NCBI RefSeq assembly: GCF_022346925.1
Contig: NZ_JAKRNJ010000007.1
Coordinates: 1 to 64,000, forward strand
DNA length: 64,000 nt
From: Microvirga sp. ACRRW
GTDB lineage: Bacteria; Pseudomonadota; Alphaproteobacteria; Rhizobiales; Beijerinckiaceae
Direction of reading: 5' to 3'
Shown: one piece after another, positions 17,500 through 27,535 of the stretch
How the letters are laid out: each line of letters starts with the position of its first letter
Position numbering within the stretch: the first letter of the stretch is position 1
The notes under the pieces: generated by a model
Told to the model about the DNA's origin: nothing
What the model saw: only the letters and a program-made list of their open reading frames with translations
Database searches by the model: none
Made by a program: the position numbers and the translations under genes

Positions 17500-17868
17500 C
17501 TATCCCTCGGCCGCACCCGGCGCATTGAGGCTGCGCGCCAGCTGCTCGATCCGCTCGGCGGCCCTGTTGACGCCCTCCGCCAGACGCGCCTCGATCATGC
17601 GGCTGCGTTCATCTCCAGGCGACCCGACAGGGGCCGCCTGGGCGAGCTCTATGGCCGCCAGCCGCCTTTGAGCCTCATACAGCTCGTCGGCCTGGATCAT
17701 GGCTGCCATGACGTGAAGGCGCAGGTCGCCGATATCGCCGAAAGCCGCCCGCATCTCGTCGATCTTGGAATCGTAAGCAGCCGCGAGCCGCTGCACATGC
17801 GCCTCATCGCCTTCGGCGCAGGTGATCCGGTAGTTCTGGCCTGCAATGGTGACCGTGACTTGCGCCAT
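17500..17868 (-). CDS. zapA: Cell division protein ZapA
   Basis: FtsZ-associated protein that promotes Z-ring bundling. It has 122 residues. The N-terminal domain VTVTIAGQNYRITCAEGDEAHVQRLAAAYDSKI is the family signature, followed by a coiled-coil helix (about residues 55-118) that mediates dimer formation. It lies 17 bases after a DUF4164 coiled-coil gene on the same strand, probably one operon. The zapA, 6S RNA and 5-FCL neighbourhood is conserved in proteobacteria. Confidence 0.93.
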   Translation of the reverse strand: MAQVTVTIAGQNYRITCAEGDEAHVQRLAAAYDSKIDEMRAAFGDIGDLRLHVMAAMIQADELYEAQRRLAAIELAQAAPVGSPGDERSRMIEARLAEGVNRAAERIEQLARSLNAPGAAEG

Positions 17869-17885
17869 AACCCAGCCTTTCGCTC

Positions 17886-18179
17886 TTAACCTTCTTCCAG
17901 CTCAAGCTGACCTGCCTGGGCCAGCACGGTCTGGACGCTGAGGATGGCGAGCTGAACCCGCTGGCCCACATCATCGGTGGCGGCCTCATAGCGCTGGACG
18001 CGGGTGAGCGCCCCGTCGAGCTCCTCGGCAAGGCGGGAGCGGTCGTCCTGCATGAGCTGCAGCTCGGTCTCCAGGCTCCCGCGGCGCTTCTCGGCGTCCA
18101 GACGGCGGGAGACAGAGGCTTCGAGGAGCCCCAGGGCCGCATCGAGCCGTTTCATCGCGTCGTCGAGAGGGGACGTCAT
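17886..18179 (-). CDS. DUF4164 family coiled-coil protein
   Basis: A 97-residue, almost wholly helical protein with heptad repeats (MTSPLDDAMKRLDAALGLLE, then RRGSLETELQLMQDDRSRLAEELDG), typical of the small DUF4164 proteins found just upstream of zapA in Hyphomicrobiales. The function is unknown. The constant linkage to zapA suggests a role near the division ring. It is divergent from tkt with an 79-bp shared promoter region. Confidence 0.8.
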   Translation of the reverse strand: MTSPLDDAMKRLDAALGLLEASVSRRLDAEKRRGSLETELQLMQDDRSRLAEELDGALTRVQRYEAATDDVGQRVQLAILSVQTVLAQAGQLELEEG

Positions 18180-18258
18180 TCAGCCTCCGGGAATCGTCTT
18201 AAAAGATTAGGCTGCTCCCCCTTTCACGGCAACGGTTCATCGGAGGATTACGACCTTC

Positions 18259-20358
18259 GTGCCTTTGACTCGAAGTCCCCCCGTGTTAAGGAGCCCACGC
18301 CTTTTCCCAGACAGACCCGCCCCTTCGCGGGGCTTCAAGATTGTGGATCACGCCGTGCTGAACACCGTCCCCGCCGATCGCGTCACCCATTCCGATCTGG
18401 CGAACGCCGTGCGCGTCCTCGCCATGGATGCCGTCGAACAAGCCAAATCCGGCCACCCCGGCCTGCCCATGGGCGCCGCCGACATAGCCACGGTGCTGTT
18501 CACCAAGTTCCTGAAGTATGACGCCGCCGACCCGAAATGGCCGGATCGCGACCGCTTCATCCTCTCGGCCGGCCACGGCTCCATGCTGCTCTACGCCCTG
18601 CTCCACCTTACCGGCGTGAAGGGCATGACCATCGACGAGCTGAAGAACTTCCGTAAGCTCGACTCGAAGACCCCGGGCCACCCGGAAAACTTCATGACTC
18701 CCGGCGTCGAGACCACCACGGGCCCGCTCGGCCAGGGCATCGCGACCGCCGTGGGCTTCGCGCTCGCCGAGCGCATGCTCGCCGCCGAATACGGCAGCGA
18801 CCTTGTCGATCACTTCACGTACGTGCTCGCCTCCGACGGCGACCTGATGGAAGGCATCAGCCAGGAAGCCATTGCGCTCGCAGGCCACCTGAAGCTCAAC
18901 CGCATGATCGTCCTGTGGGACGACAACGAGATTTCCATCGATGGCCCGCTCTCGATTGCCGACTCGGTCGATCAGGTGAAGCGCTTCCAGGCCTGCGGCT
19001 GGAACGCCGTGCGCATCGACGGCCATGACCCCAAGGCGATCCAGCGCGCCATTTCCCGCGCTCAGAAGTCGGACAAGCCGACCCTGATCGCGTGCAAGAC
19101 CACCATCGGCTACGGCGCTCCGAAAAAGGCCGGCACCTCCAAGGCCCACGGCGAGCCGCTCGGTGCCGAGGAGCTGGCAGGCGCAAAAGCCTCCTACGGC
19201 TGGAGCCATGAGGCCTTCGTGATTCCGGAGAGCATCCAGGCGGCCTGGGCCAAGGCCGGCAAGAAGGGCCGCCGCGTGCGCAAGGCCTGGGAAGACCGCC
19301 TGAAGGCCTTATCCCCCGACAAGCGCGCCGAGTTCGAGCGCCGCGCCAAGGGCGAGCGCCCGAAGGCACTCGCTGAAGCTGTCGCCAAGCTGAAGGACAA
19401 GCTCGTCGCCGAACCGCAGAACGTCGCCACCCGCAAGGCCAGCGAGATCGCGCTCGAGGTTCTCACCGAGGCCGTGCCGGAGCTGGTGCTGGGCTCGGCG
19501 GATCTGACGCCCTCCAACAACACCAAGACCAAGAATCTCACCGCCATCTCGCCGGGCAACTACGCGGGCCGGTACATCCATTACGGCATCCGTGAGCACG
19601 GCATGGCTGCTGCCATGAACGGCCTCGCGCTCCATGGCGGCTATGTGCCCGCCGGCGCGACCTTCCTGGTCTTCACCGATTATGCGCGCCCCGCCATGCG
19701 CATCGCGGCGCTCGCCGGCATTCCGGCAGTTTACGTCATGACCCACGACTCCATCGGTCTGGGTGAAGACGGCCCGACCCACCAGCCAGTGGAGCATCTG
19801 GCTGCTCTCCGCTCCATGCCTAATATGCGCGTGTTCCGCCCGGCGGACGCCATCGAGACGGCGGAAGCCTGGCAGATGGCTCTCGAGAACACCAAGGGCC
19901 CGACAACGCTTGCCCTGACCCGCCAGAACCTGCCGCAGGTTCGTAAAGAGGGCGGCGCGAAGAATCTGTCGGCCACCGGCGCCTACGAGCTGTCGCCCGC
20001 CCAGGGCAAGGCCCGCGCCACGATCTTCGCCTCCGGTTCGGAAGTCGAGATCGCGTTGGCTGCCCAGAAGCTGCTCGCCGAGAAGAACTTTGAGGCCCGC
20101 GTGGTTTCCGTGCCCTCGCTCGACCTGTTCTTAAGCCAGCCCGAGAAGGTGCGCCATGAGATCATCGGTGATGCGCCGATCAAGGTCGCGGTGGAAGCCG
20201 CTGTCCGCTTCGGCTGGGATTCGGTGATCGGCCCCGACGGAATTTTCGTGGGCATGCATGGGTTTGGCGCCAGCGCGCCCTACAAGGACCTCTACAAGCA
20301 CTTCGGCATCACGCCCGAGGCAGTGGCGGAAAAAGTTCTCAGGACGCATAATCTCTGA
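18259..20358 (+). CDS. tkt: Transketolase
   Basis: Thiamine diphosphate enzyme moving two-carbon units between sugar phosphates in the pentose phosphate pathway. It has 699 residues, slightly longer than usual because of an N-terminal extension of about 30 residues before [23 protein letters not shown]. The cofactor-binding motif is [14 protein letters not shown], with DDNEISIDG following. The pyrimidine-domain motif [11 protein letters not shown] and the C-terminal domain are present. The start is GTG at 18259 with GGAGG 12 bases upstream, a rather long spacing. A GTG near 18343 would remove the extension. It heads the tkt-gap-pgk-fba series on the plus strand. Confidence 0.97.
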   Translation: MPLTRSPPVLRSPRLFPDRPAPSRGFKIVDHAVLNTVPADRVTHSDLANAVRVLAMDAVEQAKSGHPGLPMGAADIATVLFTKFLKYDAADPKWPDRDRFILSAGHGSMLLYALLHLTGVKGMTIDELKNFRKLDSKTPGHPENFMTPGVETTTGPLGQGIATAVGFALAERMLAAEYGSDLVDHFTYVLASDGDLMEGISQEAIALAGHLKLNRMIVLWDDNEISIDGPLSIADSVDQVKRFQACGWNAVRIDGHDPKAIQRAISRAQKSDKPTLIACKTTIGYGAPKKAGTSKAHGEPLGAEELAGAKASYGWSHEAFVIPESIQAAWAKAGKKGRRVRKAWEDRLKALSPDKRAEFERRAKGERPKALAEAVAKLKDKLVAEPQNVATRKASEIALEVLTEAVPELVLGSADLTPSNNTKTKNLTAISPGNYAGRYIHYGIREHGMAAAMNGLALHGGYVPAGATFLVFTDYARPAMRIAALAGIPAVYVMTHDSIGLGEDGPTHQPVEHLAALRSMPNMRVFRPADAIETAEAWQMALENTKGPTTLALTRQNLPQVRKEGGAKNLSATGAYELSPAQGKARATIFASGSEVEIALAAQKLLAEKNFEARVVSVPSLDLFLSQPEKVRHEIIGDAPIKVAVEAAVRFGWDSVIGPDGIFVGMHGFGASAPYKDLYKHFGITPEAVAEKVLRTHNL

Positions 20359-20399
20359 GACGACGAGAGGCATTGCCTCAACACAAGGGAGTTAAGACT

Positions 20400-21407
20400 A
20401 TGACGGTGAAGGTCGCGATCAACGGTTTCGGTCGCATCGGGCGCAACATCCTCCGCGGCATCGTGGAGAGCGGCCGTAAGGATATCGAGGTTGTTGCCAT
20501 CAACGATCTCGGCCCGGTGGAAACGAATGCCCACCTCCTGCGCTTCGACTCCATCCATGGCCGCTTCCCGGCGGACGTGCAGGTCGACGGCGAATTCCTC
20601 GTCATCAACGGCAAGAAGATCCGCGTCACCGCGATCAAGGACCCGGCGACCCTGCCGCATCGCGAGCTCGGCGTCGATATCGCCATGGAATGCACGGGCA
20701 TCTTCACCTCGAAGGAGAAGGCCGCAGCCCACCTCACCGCCGGCGCCAAGCGCGTCATCGTCTCGGCTCCCGCCGACGGCGTCGATCTGACGGTCGTCTA
20801 CGGCGTGAATCACGACAAGCTGACGAAGGATCACATCGTCATCTCGAACGCCTCCTGCACCACGAACTGCCTCGCGCCCGTCGCGAAGATTCTGCATGAG
20901 ACGGTGGGCATCGAGAAGGGCTTCATGACGACGATCCACTCCTACACCAACGACCAGCCGACGCTCGATCAGATGCATAAGGACCTGTATCGCGCCCGCG
21001 CTGCCGCCCTGAACATGATCCCGACCTCGACGGGTGCTGCGAAGGCTGTCGGCCTCGTGCTGCCGGAACTCAATGGCAAGCTCGACGGCTCGTCGATCCG
21101 CGTTCCGACCCCCAACGTGTCTGTCGTCGACTTCAAGTTCGTGGCGAAGAAGAACACCACGAAGGAAGAGATCAACGCGGCGATCAAGGCTGCGGCCGAT
21201 GGCCCGCTGAAGGGCATCCTCGGCTACACGAACGCCCCGAACGTCTCGTCGGACTTCAACCACGATCCGCATTCCTCCGTCTTCCACATGGACCAGACGA
21301 AGGTGATGGAAGGCAACTTCGTGCGCGTGCTGTCCTGGTACGACAACGAGTGGGGCTTCTCGAACCGCATGGCCGACACCGCCATCGCCATGGCGAAGCT
21401 CATCTAA
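20400..21407 (+). CDS. gap: Type I glyceraldehyde-3-phosphate dehydrogenase
   Basis: Interconverts glyceraldehyde 3-phosphate and 1,3-bisphosphoglycerate with NAD. It has 335 residues. The NAD-binding motif is [15 protein letters not shown], the catalytic cysteine lies in [13 protein letters not shown], and the phosphate-site residues lie in TGAAKAVG and [18 protein letters not shown] lies 9 bases before the ATG at 20400, which decides the start over an upstream in-frame codon. It is 41 bases after tkt and 13 before pgk, an evident operon. Confidence 0.98.
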   Translation: MTVKVAINGFGRIGRNILRGIVESGRKDIEVVAINDLGPVETNAHLLRFDSIHGRFPADVQVDGEFLVINGKKIRVTAIKDPATLPHRELGVDIAMECTGIFTSKEKAAAHLTAGAKRVIVSAPADGVDLTVVYGVNHDKLTKDHIVISNASCTTNCLAPVAKILHETVGIEKGFMTTIHSYTNDQPTLDQMHKDLYRARAAALNMIPTSTGAAKAVGLVLPELNGKLDGSSIRVPTPNVSVVDFKFVAKKNTTKEEINAAIKAAADGPLKGILGYTNAPNVSSDFNHDPHSSVFHMDQTKVMEGNFVRVLSWYDNEWGFSNRMADTAIAMAKLI

Positions 21408-21420
21408 GGGAGGCTGCAGA

Positions 21421-22611
21421 ATGACCGCCTTCCGCACGCTCGACCAAGCCGACGTCAAGGGCAAACGCGTTCTCCTCCGTGTGGACCTCAATGTCCCCAT
21501 GGAGAACGGCAGGGTGACGGATTCCACGCGCATCGAGCGCGTGCTCCCCACCATTCGGGAAATCTCCGACAAGGGCGGCAAGGTGATCCTGCTCGCCCAT
21601 TTCGGACGCCCGAAGGGACGCGACCCGAAGGAGTCGCTGAAGCCGGTTGCGGAAGCGGTCTCGCAGCATCTGAAAAAGAACGTGGCCTTCGCCGATGACT
21701 GCATCGGCGAGGCCGCAGCAAGCGCCGTTTCCTCGCTGAAGGATGGCGACATTCTTCTTCTCGAAAACACCCGCTTCCATGCGGGCGAGGAGAAGAACGA
21801 TCCGGCTTTCGTGAAAGAACTCGCGAAGCTCGGCGACCTTTACGTGAACGACGCCTTCTCCGCTGCGCACCGTGCGCATGCTTCGACCGAGGGCCTTGCC
21901 CGTGTGTTGCCCGGTTATGCGGGCCGCACCATGCAGGCGGAACTCGATGCACTCACCAAGGGCCTTGAGGCTCCCAAGCGTCCGGTCGTTGCCATCGTCG
22001 GCGGCGCGAAGGTTTCCTCGAAGATCGACCTTCTCGAAAACCTCGTCACAAAAGTCGATGCCCTCGTCATCGGCGGCGGCATGGCCAACACTTTCGTGCA
22101 CGCGACGGGCCTCAATGTCGGCAAGTCGCTTGCGGAGAAAGACCTCGCCGCGACGGCCATGCGCATCATCGAGAAGGCGCGCGAATCCAACTGCGCGATC
22201 ATTCTTCCCGTCGACGGTGTCTGCGCCTACGAGTTCAAGGCCGGCGCGCACAATCACACCTACGGCATCGACGCGATCCCCGACGATCAGATGATCCTCG
22301 ACGTGGGCTCGCAATCGGTCGAGCGCATCAATGCCGCCATCAACGACGCGGCGACGCTCGTGTGGAACGGCCCGCTCGGCGCCTTTGAGATCCCGCCCTT
22401 CGACCAGGGCACGGTGGCGGCAGCCCGCCATGCGGCGCAGCGCACCAAGGAAGGCAAGCTCGTTTCCGTCGCCGGCGGCGGCGATACGGTTGCTGCCCTC
22501 AACCACGCTGGCGTTGCGGAAAGCTTCTCCTATGTATCCACGGCAGGCGGCGCCTTCCTCGAATGGCTCGAGGGCAAGGCGCTACCCGGCGTGGACGCTC
22601 TGAGGGCCTGA
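21421..22611 (+). CDS. pgk: Phosphoglycerate kinase
   Basis: Transfers the acyl phosphate of 1,3-bisphosphoglycerate to ADP. It has 396 residues, standard length. The substrate motif is [15 protein letters not shown], followed by [12 protein letters not shown] and [10 protein letters not shown]. Domain 2 has [19 protein letters not shown] and the nucleotide-binding [15 protein letters not shown] close to the C-terminus. It follows gap by 13 bases with GGAGG upstream of the ATG. A strong hairpin (22621-22651) lies just after the stop codon. Confidence 0.98.
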   Translation: MTAFRTLDQADVKGKRVLLRVDLNVPMENGRVTDSTRIERVLPTIREISDKGGKVILLAHFGRPKGRDPKESLKPVAEAVSQHLKKNVAFADDCIGEAAASAVSSLKDGDILLLENTRFHAGEEKNDPAFVKELAKLGDLYVNDAFSAAHRAHASTEGLARVLPGYAGRTMQAELDALTKGLEAPKRPVVAIVGGAKVSSKIDLLENLVTKVDALVIGGGMANTFVHATGLNVGKSLAEKDLAATAMRIIEKARESNCAIILPVDGVCAYEFKAGAHNHTYGIDAIPDDQMILDVGSQSVERINAAINDAATLVWNGPLGAFEIPPFDQGTVAAARHAAQRTKEGKLVSVAGGGDTVAALNHAGVAESFSYVSTAGGAFLEWLEGKALPGVDALRA

Positions 22612-22620
22612 GTGAGCATC

Positions 22621-22651
22621 CTCCGACGAAGGGCTTATCGCTTCGTCGGAG
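22621..22651. other. Perfect 11-bp hairpin downstream of pgk
   Basis: CTCCGACGAAG (22621-22631) pairs with CTTCGTCGGAG (22641-22651) around a 9-base loop, starting 10 bases after the pgk stop. No T-tract follows on the plus strand, so it is more likely a processing or stability element than a classical terminator. Related CGAAGCGG/CCGCTTCG arms occur at 30777-30794. Confidence 0.6.
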
Positions 22652-22734
22652 AAACAATGCGACAGGCTCCGCGAGCTTAATCGCCGGTTCAGGTTGAAGA
22701 CGCTTATAAAGCTAAAACCAATACGGAGGACGAG

Positions 22735-23823
22735 ATGGCCCGCATCACCATGAGGCAGCTTCTGGATCACGCAGCCGAGCAAGGCTACGGCGTGCCTGCC
22801 TTCAACATCAACAACATGGAACAGGCGCTCGCGATCATGGCTGCGGCCAATGAGGTCGATGCGCCGGTAATCATCCAGGCGTCGCGCGGTGCGCGCTCCT
22901 ATGCCAACGACGTCATGCTCAAGCACATGATGGACGCGGTCACCGAGATCTATCCGCATATCCCGGTCTGCGTGCATCTCGACCACGGCAACGAGCCTGC
23001 CACCTGCATGACCGCGATCCAGGCCGGCTTCACCTCGGTGATGATGGACGGCTCGCTCAAAGCCGACGGCAAGACCCCAGGCGACTGGGACTACAATGTC
23101 GGCGTCACCAAGAAGGTGGTCGAGATGGCCCATCTCGGCGGCATCTCGGTGGAAGGCGAGCTGGGCGTGCTCGGCTCTCTCGAAACCGGTGAGGGCGAGG
23201 CCGAGGACGGCCACGGCGCCGAAGGCAAGCTCTCGCACGACCAGCTGCTGACGAACCCCGACGAGGCCGTGAAGTTCGTGGCCGAGACGAAGGTCGACGC
23301 GCTCGCGATCGCCATGGGCACCTCGCACGGCGCCTACAAGTTCACCCGCAAGCCCGATGGCGCGATCCTCGCGATGAACATCATCGAGGAGATCCACAAG
23401 AAGCTGCCGAACACGCATCTCGTGATGCACGGCTCGTCGTCCGTTCCGCAGGACCTGCAGGACATCATCAACCAGTATGGCGGTCAGATGAAGCCGACCT
23501 GGGGCGTGCCTGTCGAAGAGATCCAACGCGGCATCAAGCACGGCGTGCGCAAGATCAATATCGACACGGACAACCGCATGGCGATGACCGGCCAGATCCG
23601 CAAGGTTCTTTCCGAAAACCCCGGCGAGTTCGACCCGCGCAAGTATCTCAAGCCCGCCATGGACGCGATGACGAAGCTCTGCAAGCAGCGCCTGCAGGAG
23701 TTCAACACCGCCGGCCAGGCCTCGAAGATCAAGCGCGTGTATACGCTGGCCGAGATGGCCAAGCGCTACGCCTCCGGCGAGCTCGACCCGACCTTCGGGT
23801 CGGCCAAGCAGGCAGCCGAGTAA
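22735..23823 (+). CDS. fba: Class II fructose-bisphosphate aldolase, Calvin-cycle subtype
   Basis: Zinc enzyme cleaving or forming fructose 1,6-bisphosphate. It has 362 residues. Motifs: [13 protein letters not shown], the zinc ligands in [20 protein letters not shown], the glycine-rich SHGAYKF, HGSSSVP, and [12 protein letters not shown] for phosphate binding. Similarity to the long class II form used in Calvin-cycle operons (with the [21 protein letters not shown] insertion) is clear, but no RuBisCO gene is present here, so a glycolytic or gluconeogenic role is inferred. The GGAGGACGAG sequence stands before the ATG. Confidence 0.96.
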   Translation: MARITMRQLLDHAAEQGYGVPAFNINNMEQALAIMAAANEVDAPVIIQASRGARSYANDVMLKHMMDAVTEIYPHIPVCVHLDHGNEPATCMTAIQAGFTSVMMDGSLKADGKTPGDWDYNVGVTKKVVEMAHLGGISVEGELGVLGSLETGEGEAEDGHGAEGKLSHDQLLTNPDEAVKFVAETKVDALAIAMGTSHGAYKFTRKPDGAILAMNIIEEIHKKLPNTHLVMHGSSSVPQDLQDIINQYGGQMKPTWGVPVEEIQRGIKHGVRKINIDTDNRMAMTGQIRKVLSENPGEFDPRKYLKPAMDAMTKLCKQRLQEFNTAGQASKIKRVYTLAEMAKRYASGELDPTFGSAKQAAE

Positions 23824-23860
23824 GATCGATCCGGTTTTTGCCGTAATCCTGATTGAGAAG

Positions 23861-23888
23861 CGGGGCCTCGCAAGATGGCCCCGTTTTC
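23861..23888 (+). terminator. Rho-independent terminator of fba
   Basis: CGGGGCC (23861-23867) and GGCCCCG (23877-23883) with a 9-base loop, followed by TTTTCGTT, 37 bases after the fba stop codon. Confidence 0.8.
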
Positions 23889-23929
23889 GTTATGGGATGT
23901 TTATCTTGTCCTTTTGAGTTTCGTCACCG

Positions 23930-24580
23930 ATGTCCGAATCCGCTCGCCTTTATCTCATCACCCCCGTCGTGGAGGATGCCTCCTTCGCTCCCAGGCTGGC
24001 GGAAGCCTGCAAGGGCGGAGCGGTGGCAGCCGTGCTGCTGCGGCTTGGGAATCTCGACGAGCGCGGCCTCATCAATCTGGTGAAGGCGCTTGCCCCCTCC
24101 GCGCAGGATCATGGCGCTGCCCTGATCGTGACCACTGACGGTGAGGTCGATATCGCCAATGTGGCCGTGCGCGGCGGCGCGGACGGAGCCCATGTCTCTG
24201 GGGCAAACCCTGCGGATGTCCGTGAGCTGCGCGAGCGCCTCAAAGCCGAGCGCGCCATCGGCGTAGGCGGCATCCGCACCAAGGACGAGGCCATGAATTT
24301 CGGTGAAGCCGGCGTCGACTACCTGCTGTTCGGCGAGCCCCGCCGGGACGGCTCCCTCCCCTCCCTGGACAGCGTTTCCGAGCGCGCGGCATGGTGGGCC
24401 GAAATCTTCGAGACGCCCTGCGTCGCCTATGCCCCTGACCTTGAGGCGGTCGAGACGCTCGCGGCCACGCAAGCCGAGTTCATCGCCCTCGGAGATGCGG
24501 TCTGGAACCATCCGGACGGACCGGCGGCAGGGGTAAAGGCGGCAACCGACATCCTCGCTCGCGTGGAGACTTCGCGTTGA
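23930..24580 (+). CDS. ThiE-like protein (thiamine phosphate synthase family, divergent)
   Basis: A 216-residue TIM-barrel protein with the thiamine-phosphate synthase outline: LYLITPVV at the start, ALIVTTDGEVDIANVAVRGGADGAHVSG, AIGVGGIRTKDEAMNFGEAGVDYLLFGEP, and a C-terminal VWNHPDGPAAGVKAATDIL. The usual QxRxK near residue 35 reads AVLLRLGNLDE, and the usual HLGQxD reads HVSGANP, so key pyrophosphate-site residues are not conserved. It may therefore not be an active ThiE. It overlaps the next gene by one base and probably shares its transcript. Confidence 0.7.
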   Translation: MSESARLYLITPVVEDASFAPRLAEACKGGAVAAVLLRLGNLDERGLINLVKALAPSAQDHGAALIVTTDGEVDIANVAVRGGADGAHVSGANPADVRELRERLKAERAIGVGGIRTKDEAMNFGEAGVDYLLFGEPRRDGSLPSLDSVSERAAWWAEIFETPCVAYAPDLEAVETLAATQAEFIALGDAVWNHPDGPAAGVKAATDILARVETSR

Positions 24581-25479
24581 TGCGCTCCTCTGGTCTCATC
24601 GGCGGTGTTCTGCTGCTGGCTTCCGTCATGGGAGTCCAGGCGGCCGAGCCCGATCTCGCCTATGGCGCCTATCAGCGCGGCCTCTACCAGACGACTTTCC
24701 GCGAGGCGACCCTAAGGCTCGAGAAGAACAAGAACGACGCCGCCGCCATGACGCTTCTGGGCGAGCTGTACAATCAAGGCCTCGGGGTCACGCTCGATCC
24801 GAAGAAGGCGGCCGAGTGGTATCTGCTCGCGGCGAAGCAGGGCGATGCCAATGCCATGGCGTCGCTGGGCCTCATGTCCCTCGATGGGCGCGGCGTGCAG
24901 AAGAACCCGGCCCAAGGCAAGACCTGGCTCGAGCAGGCCGCCGCCAAGGGCAATGCGGTTGCCAGCCACAACCTCGCCCTGCTGCTGCTCACCAGCGGCT
25001 CCGACATGGACCTGGAACAGGCAGTCGATCTGCTGCAGAAGGCGGCGGATGCGGAAATTCCCGATGCGCAGCACGCGCTCGGCGTGCTCTATCTCAAAGG
25101 CCGCGGCGTCGCGAAGGACGCTTCCGAAGCCGCCCGCCTGTTCGAGCGCGCCGCGAAGAACGGCAGCTCCGTGGGCGAGGTGGAATACGCCATCCTGCTC
25201 TTCAATGGCGAGGGCGTGACGGCTTCCGAATCCCAGGCCGCCCGCTATTTCCGCCGCGCCGCCGCCAAGGGCAACGCCATCGCGCAGAACCGTCTGGCCC
25301 GCCTGCTGGTGGCCGGACGCGGCGTTCCGGCCAACAAGATCGACGCGGCCGCCTGGCACATCCTCGCGGCAGCCCAGGGCCTCACCGATCAATGGCTCGA
25401 CAACGCGCTCAAGGATCTCACCACCGACGACCGCAAGCGCGCCGAAAAGCTCGCCGCCGAGCGGCTGGGGATGCGCTAA
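24580..25479 (+). CDS. Sel1-like repeat (TPR) protein, exported
   Basis: A 299-residue protein with a signal peptide (MRSSGLIGGVLLLASVMGVQAAEPD) and about six Sel1-type repeats of around 36 residues, for example LGELYNQGLGVTLDPKKAAEWY, LGLMSLDGRGVQKNPAQGK, LGVLYLKGRGVAKDASEAARL and LARLLVAGRGVPANKIDAA. Such solenoids usually bind protein partners in the periplasm. The ATG at 24580 shares one base with the stop of the ThiE-like gene, so translation is coupled. No specific role can be given. Confidence 0.85.
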   Translation: MRSSGLIGGVLLLASVMGVQAAEPDLAYGAYQRGLYQTTFREATLRLEKNKNDAAAMTLLGELYNQGLGVTLDPKKAAEWYLLAAKQGDANAMASLGLMSLDGRGVQKNPAQGKTWLEQAAAKGNAVASHNLALLLLTSGSDMDLEQAVDLLQKAADAEIPDAQHALGVLYLKGRGVAKDASEAARLFERAAKNGSSVGEVEYAILLFNGEGVTASESQAARYFRRAAAKGNAIAQNRLARLLVAGRGVPANKIDAAAWHILAAAQGLTDQWLDNALKDLTTDDRKRAEKLAAERLGMR

Positions 25480-25606
25480 ACTCCATGAAATTGCCCAAGC
25501 GGAGGATCAATTAGGCACTCGCCCGGTTATCCCCCGCTTGACGCCAACCCTCCCGTGGTCCATCGACCACATCATCGAATTCACGCTCTTTGCCAGGACC
25601 CGTCCA

Positions 25607-26401
25607 ATGATCCGCTCGCCCCTCATGACCGTCATGACAGATGCCGTGATGAAGGCTTCGCGCTCGCTCAAGCGCGATTTCGGCGAGGTGGAGAACCTGC
25701 AGGTCTCGCGCAAGGGCCCCGGCGACTTCGTGTCCGCCGCCGACCGCAAGGCTGAGAAGATCCTGCGCGAGGCGCTGGAAAAGGCCCGCCCCGGCTACGG
25801 CTTCGTCATGGAAGAATCCGGCATCGTCGAGGGGACCGATACGAGCCACCGCTGGCATATCGACCCGCTCGACGGCACCACGAACTTCCTGCACGGCCTG
25901 CCGCAATTCGCGATCTCCGTCGGCCTGGAGCGCGACGGCCAGATCGTCGCCGGCGTGATCTACGATCCCGCCAAGGACGAGCTGTTCATCGCCGAGAAGG
26001 GCAAGGGCGCCTATCTCAACAACCGCCGCATCCGCGTGGCCGGACGCGACGAGATGGCGGAAGCCGTCATCGCCTGCGGCCTGCCCCATATCGGCAAGGG
26101 CGATCACGGCCTCTTCCTGCGCGAATGCGCGTCCGTCATGGCCCATGCCGGCGGCATGCGCCGCTTCGGCGCCGCAGCGCTCGACCTGGCGTATGTGGCC
26201 TGCGGCCGCTTTGACGCCTATTGGGAGCGCGGCCTGAACTCCTGGGACATGGCGGCGGGCATCCTCATGGTGCGCGAGGCCGGCGGCTTCGTCGCGGATG
26301 CGGACGGCGTGCCGAACCCCATGGCCACCGGCTCCATCTCCTGCGGCAACGAATACATGCACCGCGAGCTGCTGAAGCTGCTGAAGAAAGCCAAGGGCTG
26401 A
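25607..26401 (+). CDS. suhB: Inositol-1-monophosphatase family protein (SuhB-like)
   Basis: Mg-dependent phosphatase of the inositol monophosphatase family. Its E. coli namesake also acts with the transcription machinery on rRNA. About 264 residues from the ATG at 25607, with AGGA 9 bases upstream. The frame opens at 25538, but that start lacks a ribosome binding site. Metal-binding motifs are FVMEESG, IDPLDGTTNFLHGLPQ and LNSWDMAAGILMVREAGG, all intact. It ends before a small palindromic repeat. Confidence 0.9.
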   Translation: MIRSPLMTVMTDAVMKASRSLKRDFGEVENLQVSRKGPGDFVSAADRKAEKILREALEKARPGYGFVMEESGIVEGTDTSHRWHIDPLDGTTNFLHGLPQFAISVGLERDGQIVAGVIYDPAKDELFIAEKGKGAYLNNRRIRVAGRDEMAEAVIACGLPHIGKGDHGLFLRECASVMAHAGGMRRFGAAALDLAYVACGRFDAYWERGLNSWDMAAGILMVREAGGFVADADGVPNPMATGSISCGNEYMHRELLKLLKKAKG

Positions 26402-26417
26402 TCGCGGCGCATCGTGC

Positions 26418-26435
26418 GGACCCACTTTTGGGTCC
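26418..26435. repeat. Small palindromic repeat (CCCACTTTTGGGTCCGATG family), copy 1
   Basis: GGACCCA (26418-26424), a CTTT loop, then TGGGTCC (26429-26435), 17 bases after the suhB stop. The 18-base core CCCACTTTTGGGTCCGAT recurs exactly at 28602-28619, so the MotA/MotB-like pair is bracketed by two copies. Confidence 0.7.
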
Positions 26436-26575
26436 GATGATCCAGCCTCCTATCCGATGCTTTAGGACACGATATTTCTGTTCGTGTTCGTGCGTGCAGC
26501 CATGCTCGTGCTTGATCCTCTCGTCCGAGGCGGTCACACTGGATTAGTCCCGAAGCACATGAGCACAGGATAACG

Positions 26576-27535
26576 ATGGCGGACCAACCCCTTACCCCAC
26601 CGCGGATTTACCTCATCCGCATGGCGGTCTTTCTGGTTTTGGCGGGGTTCATCGCCTTCATCCTGTATCGGCAGATCTGGGAGGCCTTCCAGGCGAATCC
26701 CGGCCTCAACGCCCTGATCCTGGGCGTGATGTTCATTGGCATCATCCTCGCCATCCGGCAGGTCTGGCGCCTCTTTCCCGAGGTGCGCTGGGTCAACACG
26801 CTGCGCCAGACCGAGGAAGGGCTGGTCGCCCCGACCCCGCCGGTGCTGCTCGCCCCCATGGCGGCCTTTATCGGTAACCGCTCGGGCAATTCCGTCTCCA
26901 TCGCGGCCATGCGCTCGCTGCTCGATTCGGTCGGCGCGCGCCTCGACGAGAGCCGAGAGATCCTGCGTTACATGGCAGGCCTTCTGGTATTTCTCGGCCT
27001 TCTCGGCACCTTCTGGGGCCTCATCGATACGGTCGGCTCCGTGGGTAAGATCATCGGGTCGCTGCGCACGGGCCAGGATTCGGCGGTGCTCTTCGACGAG
27101 CTGAAGAACTCGCTCGCCGGCCCCCTCCAGGGCATGGGCCTCTCCTTCTCGGCCTCCCTCTTCGGCCTTGCCGGATCGCTCGTTCTCGGCTTCCTCGATC
27201 TCCAGGTCGGTCAGGCCCAGAACCGGTTCTACACGGAGCTGGAGGATTGGCTCGCCACCACCACATCCGACACGCCCGGCGAGGCGCTTCCGCGCTCGAC
27301 CACGCCGCACGACCTGACGGTCGCCCTCAACCGCCTCACCGCCGCCGTGAACGACGGCGCGGGCGGGCGGGCGGCGACGCAGGCCATGGCGAATCTGGCG
27401 GAAGGCGTGCAGGGCCTCGTCCAGCACATGCGCGCGGAGCAGCAGATGATCCGCGACTGGGTGGAGGCTCAGGCCACCCGCGAGAAAGAGCTGAAACAGG
27501 TGCTCGACCGCATCTCCCGTGAAAGGCTGCCCTGA
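26576..27535 (+). CDS. MotA/TolQ/ExbB-type proton channel protein
   Basis: A 319-residue membrane protein with four hydrophobic segments: about 12-33 (AVFLVLAGFIAFILY), 43-63 (LILGVMFIGIILAI), 125-152 (RYMAGLLVFLGLLGTFWGLIDTVGSV) and 182-208 (GMGLSFSASLFGLAGSLVLGFLDLQ). The last two carry the GLxGTFWGL and SLFGLAGS patterns of stator/ExbB channels. A C-terminal coiled coil follows (about 245-315). AGGA lies 6 bases before the ATG. It overlaps the next gene, a MotB-like protein, by one base, so the two form a proton-driven pair. No flagellar, tol or defence genes are adjacent. The load it drives is unknown. Confidence 0.82.
   Translation: MADQPLTPPRIYLIRMAVFLVLAGFIAFILYRQIWEAFQANPGLNALILGVMFIGIILAIRQVWRLFPEVRWVNTLRQTEEGLVAPTPPVLLAPMAAFIGNRSGNSVSIAAMRSLLDSVGARLDESREILRYMAGLLVFLGLLGTFWGLIDTVGSVGKIIGSLRTGQDSAVLFDELKNSLAGPLQGMGLSFSASLFGLAGSLVLGFLDLQVGQAQNRFYTELEDWLATTTSDTPGEALPRSTTPHDLTVALNRLTAAVNDGAGGRAATQAMANLAEGVQGLVQHMRAEQQMIRDWVEAQATREKELKQVLDRISRERLP

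Noticed and set aside
20292..21770. 492-codon open frame opposite tkt, gap and pgk
   Set aside because: It is antisense to three conserved genes and is an effect of GC-rich third codon positions.
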